DNA of 9,643 nucleotides from JBMCLJ01 sp048615375. GTDB lineage: Bacteria > Patescibacteriota > Dojkabacteria > JAOAGR01. Location of the stretch: contig JBMCLJ010000057.1 in assembly GCA_048615375.1 (NCBI GenBank), positions 1-9,643 on the forward strand, given 5' to 3'. The translations under genes and the position numbers were made by a program. The notes below the pieces were generated by a model that saw nothing but the letters and a program-made list of their open reading frames with translations, did not search any database and was not told the origin of the DNA. Shown here in pieces: positions 1 through 6,059 of this stretch; within the stretch, counting starts at the first letter, position 1; each line of letters begins with the position of its first letter.

Positions 1-442
1 TACAGGGAAAGTTATTGCGATCGGATGCGGGGTACTCGCTCTCTGTTCAGTTGTATGTGGAGCGCTGTTCTTTGTAGGGGGAGCGGCGGTTGTTGGCGTA
101 GGTCTTGATGTTATGAAGGAACAGGTTACCCAGAATATCTGTGATGTATCTGATACACGTATTCAAACGGTGTACCAGAATAATACAACTCAATCATTCC
201 GCAATACAACAACGCTTGAAGAATTCCGGGCGGATATTCAGCAGGTTGATGATTCGGTATGTACAGATATTGAAAATGCTGGATTCTGGGATATTGTTTC
301 ACAGGGATGGAACTTGAATTATGAAAATATAAATGGCAATGAAGCCCTTGATTTCAGCGCGACCATTGATGGTAAAGATATTACTTTGCAAATGGAAACT
401 GTAAATGGAGAATTAAAAATTGATGAGTTTACAGTGAATTAA
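1..442 (+). CDS. Single-TM exported hypothetical protein, C-terminal part (5' end outside window)
   Basis: The reading frame is open from base 2, well before the first ATG at 113, so the gene begins left of the window; 146 residues are visible. The first ~35 visible residues are a hydrophobic Gly/Ala/Val/Cys-rich segment (around IGCGVLALCSVVCG), a membrane span or signal anchor. It is followed by a ~110-residue polar domain presumably outside the membrane. That domain has a short alpha then beta look: the segment VYQNNTTQSFRNTTTLEEFR resembles the 'F...tsleeFr' helix motif of small NTF2-like extracytoplasmic domains (DUF4864/DUF4878 type), and the end alternates in beta fashion (DFSATIDGKDITLQMETVNG). 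This family link is a weak inference. The Cys/Gly-rich TM resembles that of the protein at 8655-8927, so the two may share an architecture. Ends in TAA; the next gene starts 65 bp later on the same strand. Confidence 0.75.
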   Translation, partial: TGKVIAIGCGVLALCSVVCGALFFVGGAAVVGVGLDVMKEQVTQNICDVSDTRIQTVYQNNTTQSFRNTTTLEEFRADIQQVDDSVCTDIENAGFWDIVSQGWNLNYENINGNEALDFSATIDGKDITLQMETVNGELKIDEFTVN

Positions 443-507
443 TTCAGCTGGAGCATGTACCATCTTTATATTGATTCATTGAAACTCTTCTCTACATCAG
501 TTATGCA

Positions 508-822
508 ATGGCAACAGATCAATACCATGAACCAGCGAATGAATTGCCTGAAGAGGTGCGGACATTCGCGCGAATGATTACTTCTCTTACCGAAGAAAGT
601 GAAGCGATTGGCTGGTATACTCAGCGGATTGCTTTGGAGAAGGATGAAGAAGCAAAAAAAATTATGCGCAACGCCATGCACGAAGAAATGAAACACTTCG
701 CCATGGATCTGGAATATTTAATCAGGAAAAATCCTGTATGGAAAGCCATCCTCAAACACGTTCTCTTCTCCGAAGAAGACATCGTCGAACGTGGCGAAGA
801 AGCAGAACACAATATCCCGTAG
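508..822 (+). CDS. Encapsulated-ferritin-like (EncFtn family) protein without an evident encapsulin-targeting tail
   Basis: 104 residues, two-helix ferritin-like protein. The order HEP (7-9), LTEESEAIGWYTQR (27-40), HEEMKH (58-63) and a final LFSEEDI (86-92) matches, from memory, the encapsulated ferritins such as Rhodospirillum rubrum EncFtn, including Glu29/Glu32, Trp36-Tyr37 and Glu59/Glu60-x-x-His63 at the positions of the metal-entry and ferroxidase residues. Members oxidise Fe(II) in an annular decamer and are normally packed in an encapsulin shell for iron storage. The EncFtn domain fills almost the whole chain; after residue 92 only ~12 acidic residues remain, ending EEAEHNIP, so the usual C-terminal targeting peptide (GSLGIGSLK-like) is absent and no shell gene is in view. 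ATG 508 is the first start after an in-frame stop near 472; there is no Shine-Dalgarno. Ferritin-like fold is confident; free versus encapsulated state is unknown. Confidence 0.85.
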   Translation: MATDQYHEPANELPEEVRTFARMITSLTEESEAIGWYTQRIALEKDEEAKKIMRNAMHEEMKHFAMDLEYLIRKNPVWKAILKHVLFSEEDIVERGEEAEHNIP

Positions 823-841
823 GACGCAAAATCTTGCGTCC
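822..841. terminator. Hairpin between convergent genes, possible bidirectional terminator
   Basis: A perfect 8-bp stem, GGACGCAA/TTGCGTCC, with loop AATC begins on the last base of the EncFtn stop codon. It lies in the 36-bp gap between two converging genes, where a shared terminator is expected. No clear U-tract follows on either strand, so intrinsic termination is only a suggestion. Confidence 0.4.
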
Positions 842-858
842 GGATCACGATAAAAACC

Positions 859-1314
859 CTACGTTTTATTCCGTTTCATATAAAAGTACGCACCCGCCGC
901 GCCAATGGTGAGTAGTATCAGCGTTAGCACAAGGAACGCCAATACTTCATTATCAAAAAAATTATCTGTCTCAACCTGCATGGTCACAAGTTCACCATCT
1001 TCAGTCCTTGTAAAAGAAACCCGATCATCAACCTCAATCTCGGAAAAGCTAACCTCCTCTTCCTCCTCAACTATGACAAAATCTTCAGGAACCAGAACCC
1101 GCTTCAAGCCTCCTGGTGTATCTACATATAGAGTACGTCCTTCTATTCGCACAACAGTTCCTGATAACCGCTGTGACGGTACATCTTCTACCCTCGCCTG
1201 TATGTTCTCCTGCGTGTGCGCCATAAACCTATCAGTATGTACAGGTACCACGAGAACAATTGCTCCTATAATGCAGGTAAGTACGATTAATTTTACTATT
1301 TGTAATGTCTTCAT
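859..1314 (-). CDS. Two-TM membrane protein with a DUF5666-like beta domain
   Basis: 151 residues from ATG 1314. The frame opens further upstream to 1362, but the preferred start follows an AGGAGG and begins a normal signal-anchor (MKTLQIVKLIVL). Layout: TM 1 at about 8-25; an extracytoplasmic beta-rich domain at about 51-115 with 'SGTVVRIEGRTLYVDTPGG' then a Glu run (83-87) and 'IEVDDRVSF', the pattern of DUF5666-like small beta-barrels (GTV..i.g.tl.v, ...vGdrV.v.G); TM 2 at about 122-146; a short basic tail (MKRNKT). Role unknown; the family match is by pattern only. The start codon is one base past the stop of the upstream YggT gene, so the two are probably translationally coupled. The plus-strand Ser/Thr-rich frame over the same bases is a shadow. 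Confidence 0.75.
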   Translation of the reverse strand: MKTLQIVKLIVLTCIIGAIVLVVPVHTDRFMAHTQENIQARVEDVPSQRLSGTVVRIEGRTLYVDTPGGLKRVLVPEDFVIVEEEEEVSFSEIEVDDRVSFTRTEDGELVTMQVETDNFFDNEVLAFLVLTLILLTIGAAGAYFYMKRNKT

Positions 1315-1315
1315 A

Positions 1316-1639
1316 TTATTTTGTTTCCTCCTTTCGCTTCTGTGATCTTTCTGTCGCGTCAATAACTGTAGTAATAATTGTCACGATCGCGTAGCCTGCT
1401 AATCCATATATCAGCATGGCAATAAGCGTGGAAATTTCCAGTACGTATCCCGGCTCAATAATCAGCGGCCTGAATATTCCCCGAAACGGGTCAAGCAGAG
1501 GTGCACTCGTATCATACACCCAATCCACAAAATCAGCTGTAGGATTTGCGCTTAACAGTCTGAATATAAAGCGTAATCCCAGCACAATCTCAATAATCGC
1601 CAGGACGCTATTTGTGATAAGTATCAATATTCGTCCCAT
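1316..1639 (-). CDS. YggT family integral membrane protein
   Basis: 107 residues, the usual length of a short one-unit YggT (YGGT, Pfam) protein. Hydrophobic segments lie at about 4-30 and 66-94, linked by the diagnostic stretch 'RFIFRLLSANPTADFVDWVY' (23-42) and 'APLLDPFRGIFRPL' (46-59), which match the family consensus for the R-L-L-x-N-P and D-P-F-R-x-x-x-P motifs. A basic tail (RSQKRKEETK) ends the protein. The family is membrane-embedded and linked in other bacteria to division, osmotic tolerance or ion homeostasis, but its biochemical role is unsettled. First gene of a coupled pair with the DUF5666-like gene (1-bp gap). There is no clear Shine-Dalgarno; a short inverted repeat (ACTAC/GTAGT, 1640-1654) abuts the start codon. 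Confidence 0.92.
   Translation of the reverse strand: MGRILILITNSVLAIIEIVLGLRFIFRLLSANPTADFVDWVYDTSAPLLDPFRGIFRPLIIEPGYVLEISTLIAMLIYGLAGYAIVTIITTVIDATERSQKRKEETK
1327..1332 (-). promoter_or_regulatory. Strong Shine-Dalgarno AGGAGG that fixes the start at 1314
   Basis: On the minus strand AAAGGAGGAAAC lies inside the last codons of the YggT gene, 12 bases before ATG 1314. The spacing is slightly long, but this is one of only two convincing ribosome binding sites in the window, and it argues against the upstream start at 1362. Confidence 0.7.
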
Positions 1640-1718
1640 ACTACTCGATGTAGTGTAGTCCTGTTACACAATCCACCCCGATAATCATGCAATAACTTTC
1701 TGCAAAACCTCTTTGGTG

Positions 1719-1733
1719 AGAATTGTAAATTCT
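1719..1733. promoter_or_regulatory. Operator-like palindrome in divergent intergenic region
   Basis: AGAATT-GTA-AATTCT is a perfect 6+3+6 inverted repeat in the 109-bp gap between the divergent YggT and phosphoribosyltransferase genes, 15 bp before ATG 1749. It could be a regulator site or a chance AT-rich palindrome; no convincing -35/-10 pair was seen beside it. Confidence 0.3.
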
Positions 1734-1748
1734 TTCTACCAACATGGT

Positions 1749-2516
1749 ATGGCAGAACAAAGGAAAAAACCAATATTTGCTTCTCTGGATACCGCTGGCG
1801 AGCAGTTGGCTGAGAGGCTGCTGGCGTATAAAAACTCTGATGCAGTCGTCCTGGCGATTCCCCGGGAGGGAGTTGCTACCGGATTTGAAGTCGCGAAGCG
1901 ATTACTGCTTCCGCTCGATGTACTGAGTGTACGAACCTTGCACTCTCCGGTACAGCAAAGCATGGAAATCGGAGCGATAGCCGAAGGAAATGTTATTGTA
2001 GTCGATGAAAATGCAATTGATACAGCAGGTACTACGGCAAGCGAACTGGAATATGTGCTGGGGCAGGAACAATCAGAAATGAACAGGCGAATCTTTAACT
2101 ATCGTAACGACAGATCGCTTGAGTATCTCAAAAAGCAGACAGTACTTGTTGTAGATATGGGACGCACCACTGGATACGTGGCGAAAGCTGCTGTCCGCAC
2201 ACTTCGTGCACTTGAAGTGAGCCAGGCAGTCCTGGCGGTTCCGGTTTGTTCTACACAGGCACTGGAAACGGTACGTGATGAGTATGACGATATTGTATGT
2301 GTGGAATCTCAGGACTCGGTACAGGATATTACTCAATTTTATGAAGAGTTCTCTCCACTTACTGATGATGAGGTAATCGCGTTACTTAAGCGGGCAAAGA
2401 CAGAAATTCCAAAAGAATTAAAAGGTCAAATTGCCCAGAAACACGCGAAAATGGATCAAACCCTTCCCATCATTGAAAATAAATCCGGAATCACGGGTTT
2501 TCGCGAATCAGACTAG
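1749..2516 (+). CDS. Phosphoribosyltransferase-fold protein with degenerate PRPP loop
   Basis: 255 residues from ATG 1749 (a TTG at 1713 would add 12). It follows the type I PRTase-like family that opens with 'F.dR.dAG..LA..L': here FASLDTAGEQLAERL (10-24), AIPREGV (36-42), LDVLSVRTL (56-64), EIGAIAEG (73-80), VLVVDMGRTTGYVAKAA (132-148), VLAVPV (161-166) and Y..F....D.EV..LL (198-214). The expected PRPP loop is V-D-D-G-x-A-T-G-x-T. Here the second Asp is Met, Ala is Thr and the last Thr is Val; RGG is REG and the RK(L) lysine is Thr. The fold is clear, but PRPP catalysis is doubtful. A ~40-residue Lys-rich tail follows the domain. Paralogues in other bacteria sit among stress genes; the facing DUF2267 gene fits that loosely. 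No Shine-Dalgarno at either start. Confidence 0.85.
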   Translation: MAEQRKKPIFASLDTAGEQLAERLLAYKNSDAVVLAIPREGVATGFEVAKRLLLPLDVLSVRTLHSPVQQSMEIGAIAEGNVIVVDENAIDTAGTTASELEYVLGQEQSEMNRRIFNYRNDRSLEYLKKQTVLVVDMGRTTGYVAKAAVRTLRALEVSQAVLAVPVCSTQALETVRDEYDDIVCVESQDSVQDITQFYEEFSPLTDDEVIALLKRAKTEIPKELKGQIAQKHAKMDQTLPIIENKSGITGFRESD

Positions 2517-2580
2517 TACAGTCAAGATCAGCACCGTATTTTTCGTTAGCAACGCCCTGAGGCATAAGTTCGGGTGAATG

Positions 2581-2651
2581 TACAGAACTAATGCTGGTAT
2601 GAGAACCAGCTCCAAACGGAAATAGATCATGTCTTTTGTGAGAGTTCTGTA
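2581..2651 (+). ncRNA. Possible structured RNA: closed multi-branch fold
   Basis: TACAGAACT (2581-2589) pairs perfectly over 9 bp with AGTTCTGTA (2643-2651). Inside it GCTGGT-atgaga-ACCAGC (2593-2610) forms a perfect 6-bp hairpin, followed at once by TCC-aaac-GGA (2611-2620) and a possible TCAT/GTGA pairing. The result is a helix-closed junction of about 71 nt, typical of structured RNAs. I cannot match it to a known class. Strand is assigned only because the flanking plus-strand gene would transcribe into it; a chance fold is possible. Confidence 0.3.
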
Positions 2652-2742
2652 AAAAAAAGAGTTACATAACTTCAAAAAACTTTGGATAAAATTACTTTTC
2701 TTACTAAGATATATTGTTGCTCATGTGAGAATCTTTTCTTTT

Positions 2743-2772
2743 GTCAGGGAGCATTAATTGTTGTTCCCTGAC
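2743..2772. terminator. Strong 11-bp hairpin downstream of convergent genes
   Basis: GTCAGGGAGCA (2743-2753) pairs with TGTTCCCTGAC (2762-2772), one G-U wobble, 8-nt AT-rich loop. It is the most stable simple hairpin I found and lies 37 bp past the DUF2267 stop on the minus strand. A pyrimidine run (TCTTTTCTTTT) precedes it on the plus strand, giving A-rich sequence after it on the minus strand, so neither orientation has a proper U-tract. Confidence 0.4.
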
Positions 2773-2809
2773 TGCAGCGATATGTTTATAACCCTATTGA
2801 GTACTACAT

Positions 2810-3247
2810 TTATGCTTTTACCCAGAGCTCATTAAATGTGTCTGGTATGATGCTTCTTACATCTTTCATTTCTCCTGCGGAAATATGTTTCTGGAGAAGA
2901 TAAAATACCGCTCGTGTTGCTTCGTCAGCATTGAATGCTGCCGATGTTGGAGCCATTTCTATTTCTACCTTTTTAAAGAATTGATCCAGCGATCTGATTT
3001 TTTCCGGTTTGTGTACAGGTTTCCATCCCTCATAAAACATACCTCTCATGAGCATCGGCATTTGAGCTGCTAGCTCTGCTGCTTCAACCGGTGTCAGTCG
3101 ATCACGAAGCGCGTGTAATACACCTTTTAACGCATGATACGCTGACTGTCTATCCTCAGTTTGAAGAATCTCTTCCAGATCTTTCAGCCAATTATTTGTT
3201 TCATTTAATGTTTTATCAAAATTTTTTAATCCTGTTTGTTGCGTCAT
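2810..3247 (-). CDS. DUF2267 family protein
   Basis: 145 residues, full length for DUF2267. The diagnostic stretches are present: AYHALKGVLHALRDRLTP (36-53), then EAAELAAQMPMLMRGM and FYEGWKP (55-77), and near the end AVFYLLQKHISAGEMKDVRS (113-132) with a closing LW (141-142). These match the family consensus of a repeated four-helix bundle (LRAVLhaLRDRLp..EA..LaAQLP.l.RG.yy.GW). Soluble and cytoplasmic, with no signal or TM. The molecular function is not known; in other bacteria such genes often lie near universal-stress or phosphoribosyltransferase genes, and one of the latter faces it here. The start ATG overlaps the stop of a four-codon ATG CAA TTA TGA mini-frame; no Shine-Dalgarno is visible. 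Confidence 0.93.
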   Translation of the reverse strand: MTQQTGLKNFDKTLNETNNWLKDLEEILQTEDRQSAYHALKGVLHALRDRLTPVEAAELAAQMPMLMRGMFYEGWKPVHKPEKIRSLDQFFKKVEIEMAPTSAAFNADEATRAVFYLLQKHISAGEMKDVRSIIPDTFNELWVKA

Positions 3248-3270
3248 AATTGCATATGTTTATATATACA

Positions 3271-3298
3271 ATTTTAGTGTAAAATAGGATTACAGCAA
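3271..3298 (-). promoter_or_regulatory. Candidate promoter of the DUF2267 gene
   Basis: On the minus strand TTGCTG, 16 bp, TAAAAT (5/6 to the -10 consensus) precedes ATG 3247 with a predicted leader of roughly 17 nt. The -35 box overlaps the palindrome GCAAC-T-GTTGC (3295-3305), which could be an operator. The -35 match is weak. Confidence 0.35.
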
Positions 3299-3320
3299 CT
3301 GTTGCCACGGCGGCAAATGC

Positions 3321-3379
3321 TATCCCGCGCACGTACCCCGTGCGTCAGTCTCAACAGCAGAGACATCCCAGCTATATGA
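3321..3379 (-). pseudogene. Relic of a surface-protein paralogue (59-bp duplicated fragment)
   Basis: These bases are 56/59 identical, in the same orientation, to 5016-5074 inside the surface-protein gene. Read on the minus strand the relic encodes SYSWDVSAVETDARGTCAG and then a TAG stop, against SYTWDVSAIETDARGTCAG in the intact protein; the three differences are one synonymous and two conservative changes. Similarity ends sharply at both edges. The left edge of the coding sense starts 4 bases after the glycosyltransferase stop, suggesting that a second surface-protein gene once followed the glycosyltransferase and was mostly deleted, or that a short segment was copied there. Confidence 0.7.
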
Positions 3380-3383
3380 ATTA

Positions 3384-4487
3384 TCAATTCATCATACTGA
3401 ATTTGTGGTCGTTAAGAAGTTTGAACGCTTTTAAACGATTCATTTCCAGGCTTGAATTTTGATATACGTGATTCAGATAGGTGTATGCTGTTGTGTAATC
3501 CTTTTCCTGCAAAGCAATGATTCCGAGCATAAGATATGGATATATTTCATAGCGTTCGCTATCATATGAGAATGAGGATTTTCGCAATTTCTCTTTGCAT
3601 TGCAGGAACTGGAGATAATGCTTTTTGGCATCTTTTGGCCTGGTGAGAATAAGTATATCCGCATAAATGAGTCGGAAACGTGGATACTTTAAAAAAGCAG
3701 GTTTGTACTGATTTGCCAGGACACTTGCCTCATGCACCTGGCGAAGCTGCAGGTAGGAGTATAAAATTTTTTCTAAAGCTATCATGTTTTTTTCTTCTTG
3801 ATCACTCAATTCAAGAAATCGTTTAAGTACGGTAATTGCCCTTGCATACTCTTCAGCATGAATAAGATCTTCTGCGTACAGAAAAAGTCCGCGCTGATCA
3901 TATGGGTTCCTGGAGAGGTGATCAGAAATCATCCGAAGAGTCTGTGCATAGCGCTTCTTTTTTGCATAAAAGTCTTTATAGTGATCTACGACTATATCAT
4001 CGTAGGTTTGCACTGAAGGAATTATGTCTTTGTTGACAGGTACCGGGTGCGCATGGACAGGCGATACCCAGTGCAGGATATTTTTTTTGTAGATAAATTC
4101 ACGTCGTATGTGTTTTATCGGTGTACCGTCATCCCCATACCCGGTATTCCATCGGAAAAACAGTATGTCTTTGTCATTAAAGTTATTTTCTTTTAATGTG
4201 CGTAGCTTTTCGAGAGATTGTGGTTGGAGAACAAAATCCGCATCCCACCGGGCTGCATAGGTTTGGGTGGCATACGAACGCGCCTCGTTATATGCAGCTG
4301 CGAAGTCATTAATCCATGGGAAGTGGAATACCTTATCGGTAAACGTTTTGGCGATTTCTACTGTTCTATCTGTCGAACCAGTATCAACAATGATTATTTC
4401 ATCGACAACAGAAGCGATACTGGTAATTGACTTTTCCAGTATCGCTTCTTCGTTTTTTACTATCATACATAGCGATAATCCTGCCAT
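3384..4487 (-). CDS. Family 2 glycosyltransferase, SunS-like, with C-terminal TPR-like repeats
   Basis: 367 residues, cytoplasmic. The GT-A domain starts at once: SLCMIVKNEE (5-14), VVDEIIIVDTGSTDRTVEIA (27-46), FPWINDFAAAYNEA (56-69), and WDADF (81-85) as the metal-binding DxD-type motif. 'MIVKNEE...VDTGSTD...W.nDFa.arN.a' is the signature of the SunS-like/TPR-containing GT2 group. HWVSPVHAHP (139-148) marks the end of the catalytic part. From about 180 the chain is helical repeats (for example LFLYAEDLIHAEEYARAITV and a final repeat at 316-345), likely TPR or similar and used for acceptor binding. It starts 26 bp after the surface-protein stop in the same direction, so the secreted protein is a natural candidate acceptor, though that is inference. 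Ends in TGA, directly before the 59-bp relic. No Shine-Dalgarno. Confidence 0.9.
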   Translation of the reverse strand: MAGLSLCMIVKNEEAILEKSITSIASVVDEIIIVDTGSTDRTVEIAKTFTDKVFHFPWINDFAAAYNEARSYATQTYAARWDADFVLQPQSLEKLRTLKENNFNDKDILFFRWNTGYGDDGTPIKHIRREFIYKKNILHWVSPVHAHPVPVNKDIIPSVQTYDDIVVDHYKDFYAKKKRYAQTLRMISDHLSRNPYDQRGLFLYAEDLIHAEEYARAITVLKRFLELSDQEEKNMIALEKILYSYLQLRQVHEASVLANQYKPAFLKYPRFRLIYADILILTRPKDAKKHYLQFLQCKEKLRKSSFSYDSERYEIYPYLMLGIIALQEKDYTTAYTYLNHVYQNSSLEMNRLKAFKLLNDHKFSMMN

Positions 4488-4513
4488 GTGTATGTCTTTA
4501 TTTATTCTTTTTT

Positions 4514-5941
4514 TTAAGTACCTTCCTGTTTTTTATTACTATGGAACGAGTACACCACCCCAAATACTGTTCCTGTAACGACGGTCGTAAGCAGCGCATA
4601 CATCCGCAACTGTGAGCTTGTTTCCGGGAGAAGCTCACGTCCTACCGCGTACGCGACAGTATATTCACTTTCTGATTCGGGAATTTCTACTGTCCAGCTT
4701 CCATTATTCGCGAGAGTAACTCCTGCAGGTAGATCCGGGTCGTTTTGATCTACTTGAATCGTAGTAGTTCCTGAAGGTACTGGTAGAGAAAACCTTCCTT
4801 CGCTGTCAGTCACTACCACATGCTCCACTCCCTGGCTATCGGTCACGGTGACGGTAATGTCTGGCAGTCCATCCTCACCTTCATTATGTGTGTCATTATC
4901 ATTCAAATCATTATAAATGAGGCCGTTGAGTATAATTCCATCCTGTGTATAAATTAACGTTATGTCCGGTCCCTGAGCAGATGCCTGAAGGTTTACAGGA
5001 GGATCAGCATTTGCGTATCCCGCGCACGTACCCCGCGCGTCAGTCTCAATAGCAGAGACATCCCAGGTATATGAGCCCTGTGTTAATCCAGTGAATGTGT
5101 GTTCAATAGTAGCTCCTGGAGCTACATTGGGATAGACCTGTGTCTGAACGATGGTGCCATTTTGCCTGAGATTAAACGTAAGGTTGGTAATATTACCTTC
5201 ATCATCGTTGACTGTAGCAGATGCGGTATAGTCCCTTGTCTCACTTGCAGAATCAAGAGTTATCTCAGTTCCGGTACTTGGACTGAGAGTCAGTGTAGGA
5301 GCGGTATTGATATTATCGACACGGATATTGGCCTGGACTGTTTTGTATTGAGGATTTGACCATGTCCCGCCTAAATTATCGTAGTCAAATGTTCCTTCAA
5401 TATCTACAGTCTCAATTATTTCACTTTCTGCCTGTGAAATTAATGGAGCCGTTACGGTTGTGCTGAAGGTTTGCTGAGAAGATCCATAGGAATATGTTTC
5501 TTCAGTTGGGGCAATAATGAGAGGAATTATTATTGATGTTCCTTGTGATGCATGTGCATGTACGGGTCTGATGTAATCCCAATCTCTTGTCCGCATGTGT
5601 GCAGTGATATCCGTTGATTCTCCTTCCTTAATACAAACATTGATTGGGTCTACAGTTACATCATCACAGATATTAGATACATCCGAAAAATTTTCATCAA
5701 AAGACATATTATAACATTCAGATCCATCATATCCATCACTATCAGCAAAAGCCTTATTCGTAAAACTGCTCGTGATAGTATCGAGGAGGCTATCAGTATG
5801 TGTCGAGCTTTTCTCAGAGCTGGAGTGAGCTCCTACTGGATATGTTTCAACGGAATTAATGTATCCAATTACTACTGATGCAGAAAGCATAGTTGTAGAT
5901 ACTATAGTTGGGGCGATGATGTATTTATGCAGTTTTTTCAT
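4514..5941 (-). CDS. Secreted surface protein with SdrD_B-like domain and LPxT-type sorting tail
   Basis: 475 residues. N-terminal signal peptide (MKKLHKYIIAPTIVSTTMLS...), then a Ser/Thr-rich linker, a Cys-containing region (Cys76, 92, 103), and beta-sandwich modules at about 150-215 and 215-322; the second has an Ig/cadherin-like look (TLTLSPSTG, ATVNDDEGN, YTWDVSAIETDARG). An SdrD_B/Cna_B-like domain covers about 337-433, with 'LNGLIYNDLNDNDTHNEGE' and 'GLPDITVTVTDSQG', the usual Asp/Asn-rich, possibly calcium-binding opening. The C-terminus is LPETS (438-442), a hydrophobic stretch at about 447-466 and a polar tail with two lysines (HSNKKQEGT), the layout of a sortase signal with Ser in place of Gly. 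Likely displayed on the cell surface; ligand unknown. ATG 5941 has a good promoter but no Shine-Dalgarno. Residues 290-308 are the part duplicated at 3321-3379. Confidence 0.9.
   Translation of the reverse strand: MKKLHKYIIAPTIVSTTMLSASVVIGYINSVETYPVGAHSSSEKSSTHTDSLLDTITSSFTNKAFADSDGYDGSECYNMSFDENFSDVSNICDDVTVDPINVCIKEGESTDITAHMRTRDWDYIRPVHAHASQGTSIIIPLIIAPTEETYSYGSSQQTFSTTVTAPLISQAESEIIETVDIEGTFDYDNLGGTWSNPQYKTVQANIRVDNINTAPTLTLSPSTGTEITLDSASETRDYTASATVNDDEGNITNLTFNLRQNGTIVQTQVYPNVAPGATIEHTFTGLTQGSYTWDVSAIETDARGTCAGYANADPPVNLQASAQGPDITLIYTQDGIILNGLIYNDLNDNDTHNEGEDGLPDITVTVTDSQGVEHVVVTDSEGRFSLPVPSGTTTIQVDQNDPDLPAGVTLANNGSWTVEIPESESEYTVAYAVGRELLPETSSQLRMYALLTTVVTGTVFGVVYSFHSNKKQEGT
5016..5074 (-). 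repeat. Intact copy of the 59-bp repeat shared with 3321-3379
   Basis: This part of the surface-protein gene (codons for about residues 290-308) matches 3321-3379 with three mismatches and no gaps, direct orientation, 1,695 bp apart. Flanking sequence does not match beyond a base or two. Confidence 0.85.
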
Positions 5942-5965
5942 GATTCATTTGTTTGTAAGTTTACA

Positions 5966-5993
5966 ATGATATAGATATTGATGATTTTTTCAA
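5966..5993 (-). promoter_or_regulatory. Probable promoter of the surface-protein/glycosyltransferase unit
   Basis: Minus strand: TTGAAA (5/6 to -35), 16 bp, TATCAT (5/6 to -10). Transcription would start near 5959, leaving a leader of about 18 nt before ATG 5941 with no Shine-Dalgarno. Confidence 0.5.
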
Positions 5994-6059
5994 ATGTATG
6001 TTTTCCGGTTCAGCTTCGGTAGTAATCCTCACAATTTTGAAACTCATTCCACACGTAAT

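Larger units (their letters stand above)
2517..2809. other. Gene-free interval between convergent genes with several inverted repeats
   Basis: No credible coding frame is present in these 293 bases. It lies between the 3' ends of the phosphoribosyltransferase and DUF2267 genes and carries two separate foldable elements (2581-2651 and 2743-2772), plus small hairpins such as CGTT-AGC-AACG near 2544. It is larger than the other gaps in this compact window and may hold a small RNA or terminators. Confidence 0.6.

Noticed and set aside
905..1345. 146-codon Ser/Thr-rich open frame on the plus strand
   Set aside because: It is antisense to the DUF5666-like gene, whose opposite strand has coding logic (RBS, TM segments, family pattern); composition is that of a shadow frame.
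1315..1362. Upstream start (1362) for the DUF5666-like protein
   Set aside because: It would add 16 charged residues before the signal anchor and ignore the AGGAGG placed for ATG 1314.
2545..2585. tRNA-like T-arm (AGTTCGGGTGAAT)
   Set aside because: No acceptor stem, anticodon arm or CCA can be folded around it.
3295..3316. Overlapping inverted repeats GCAACTGTTGC and TTGCC/GGCAA as a mobile-element end
   Set aside because: Too short, no transposase or target duplication nearby; kept only as a possible operator note.
4514..5941. Alternative genetic code (UGA as Gly, as in Gracilibacteria)
   Set aside because: TGA ends the glycosyltransferase at its natural end and no gene contains in-frame TGA at conserved Gly positions.
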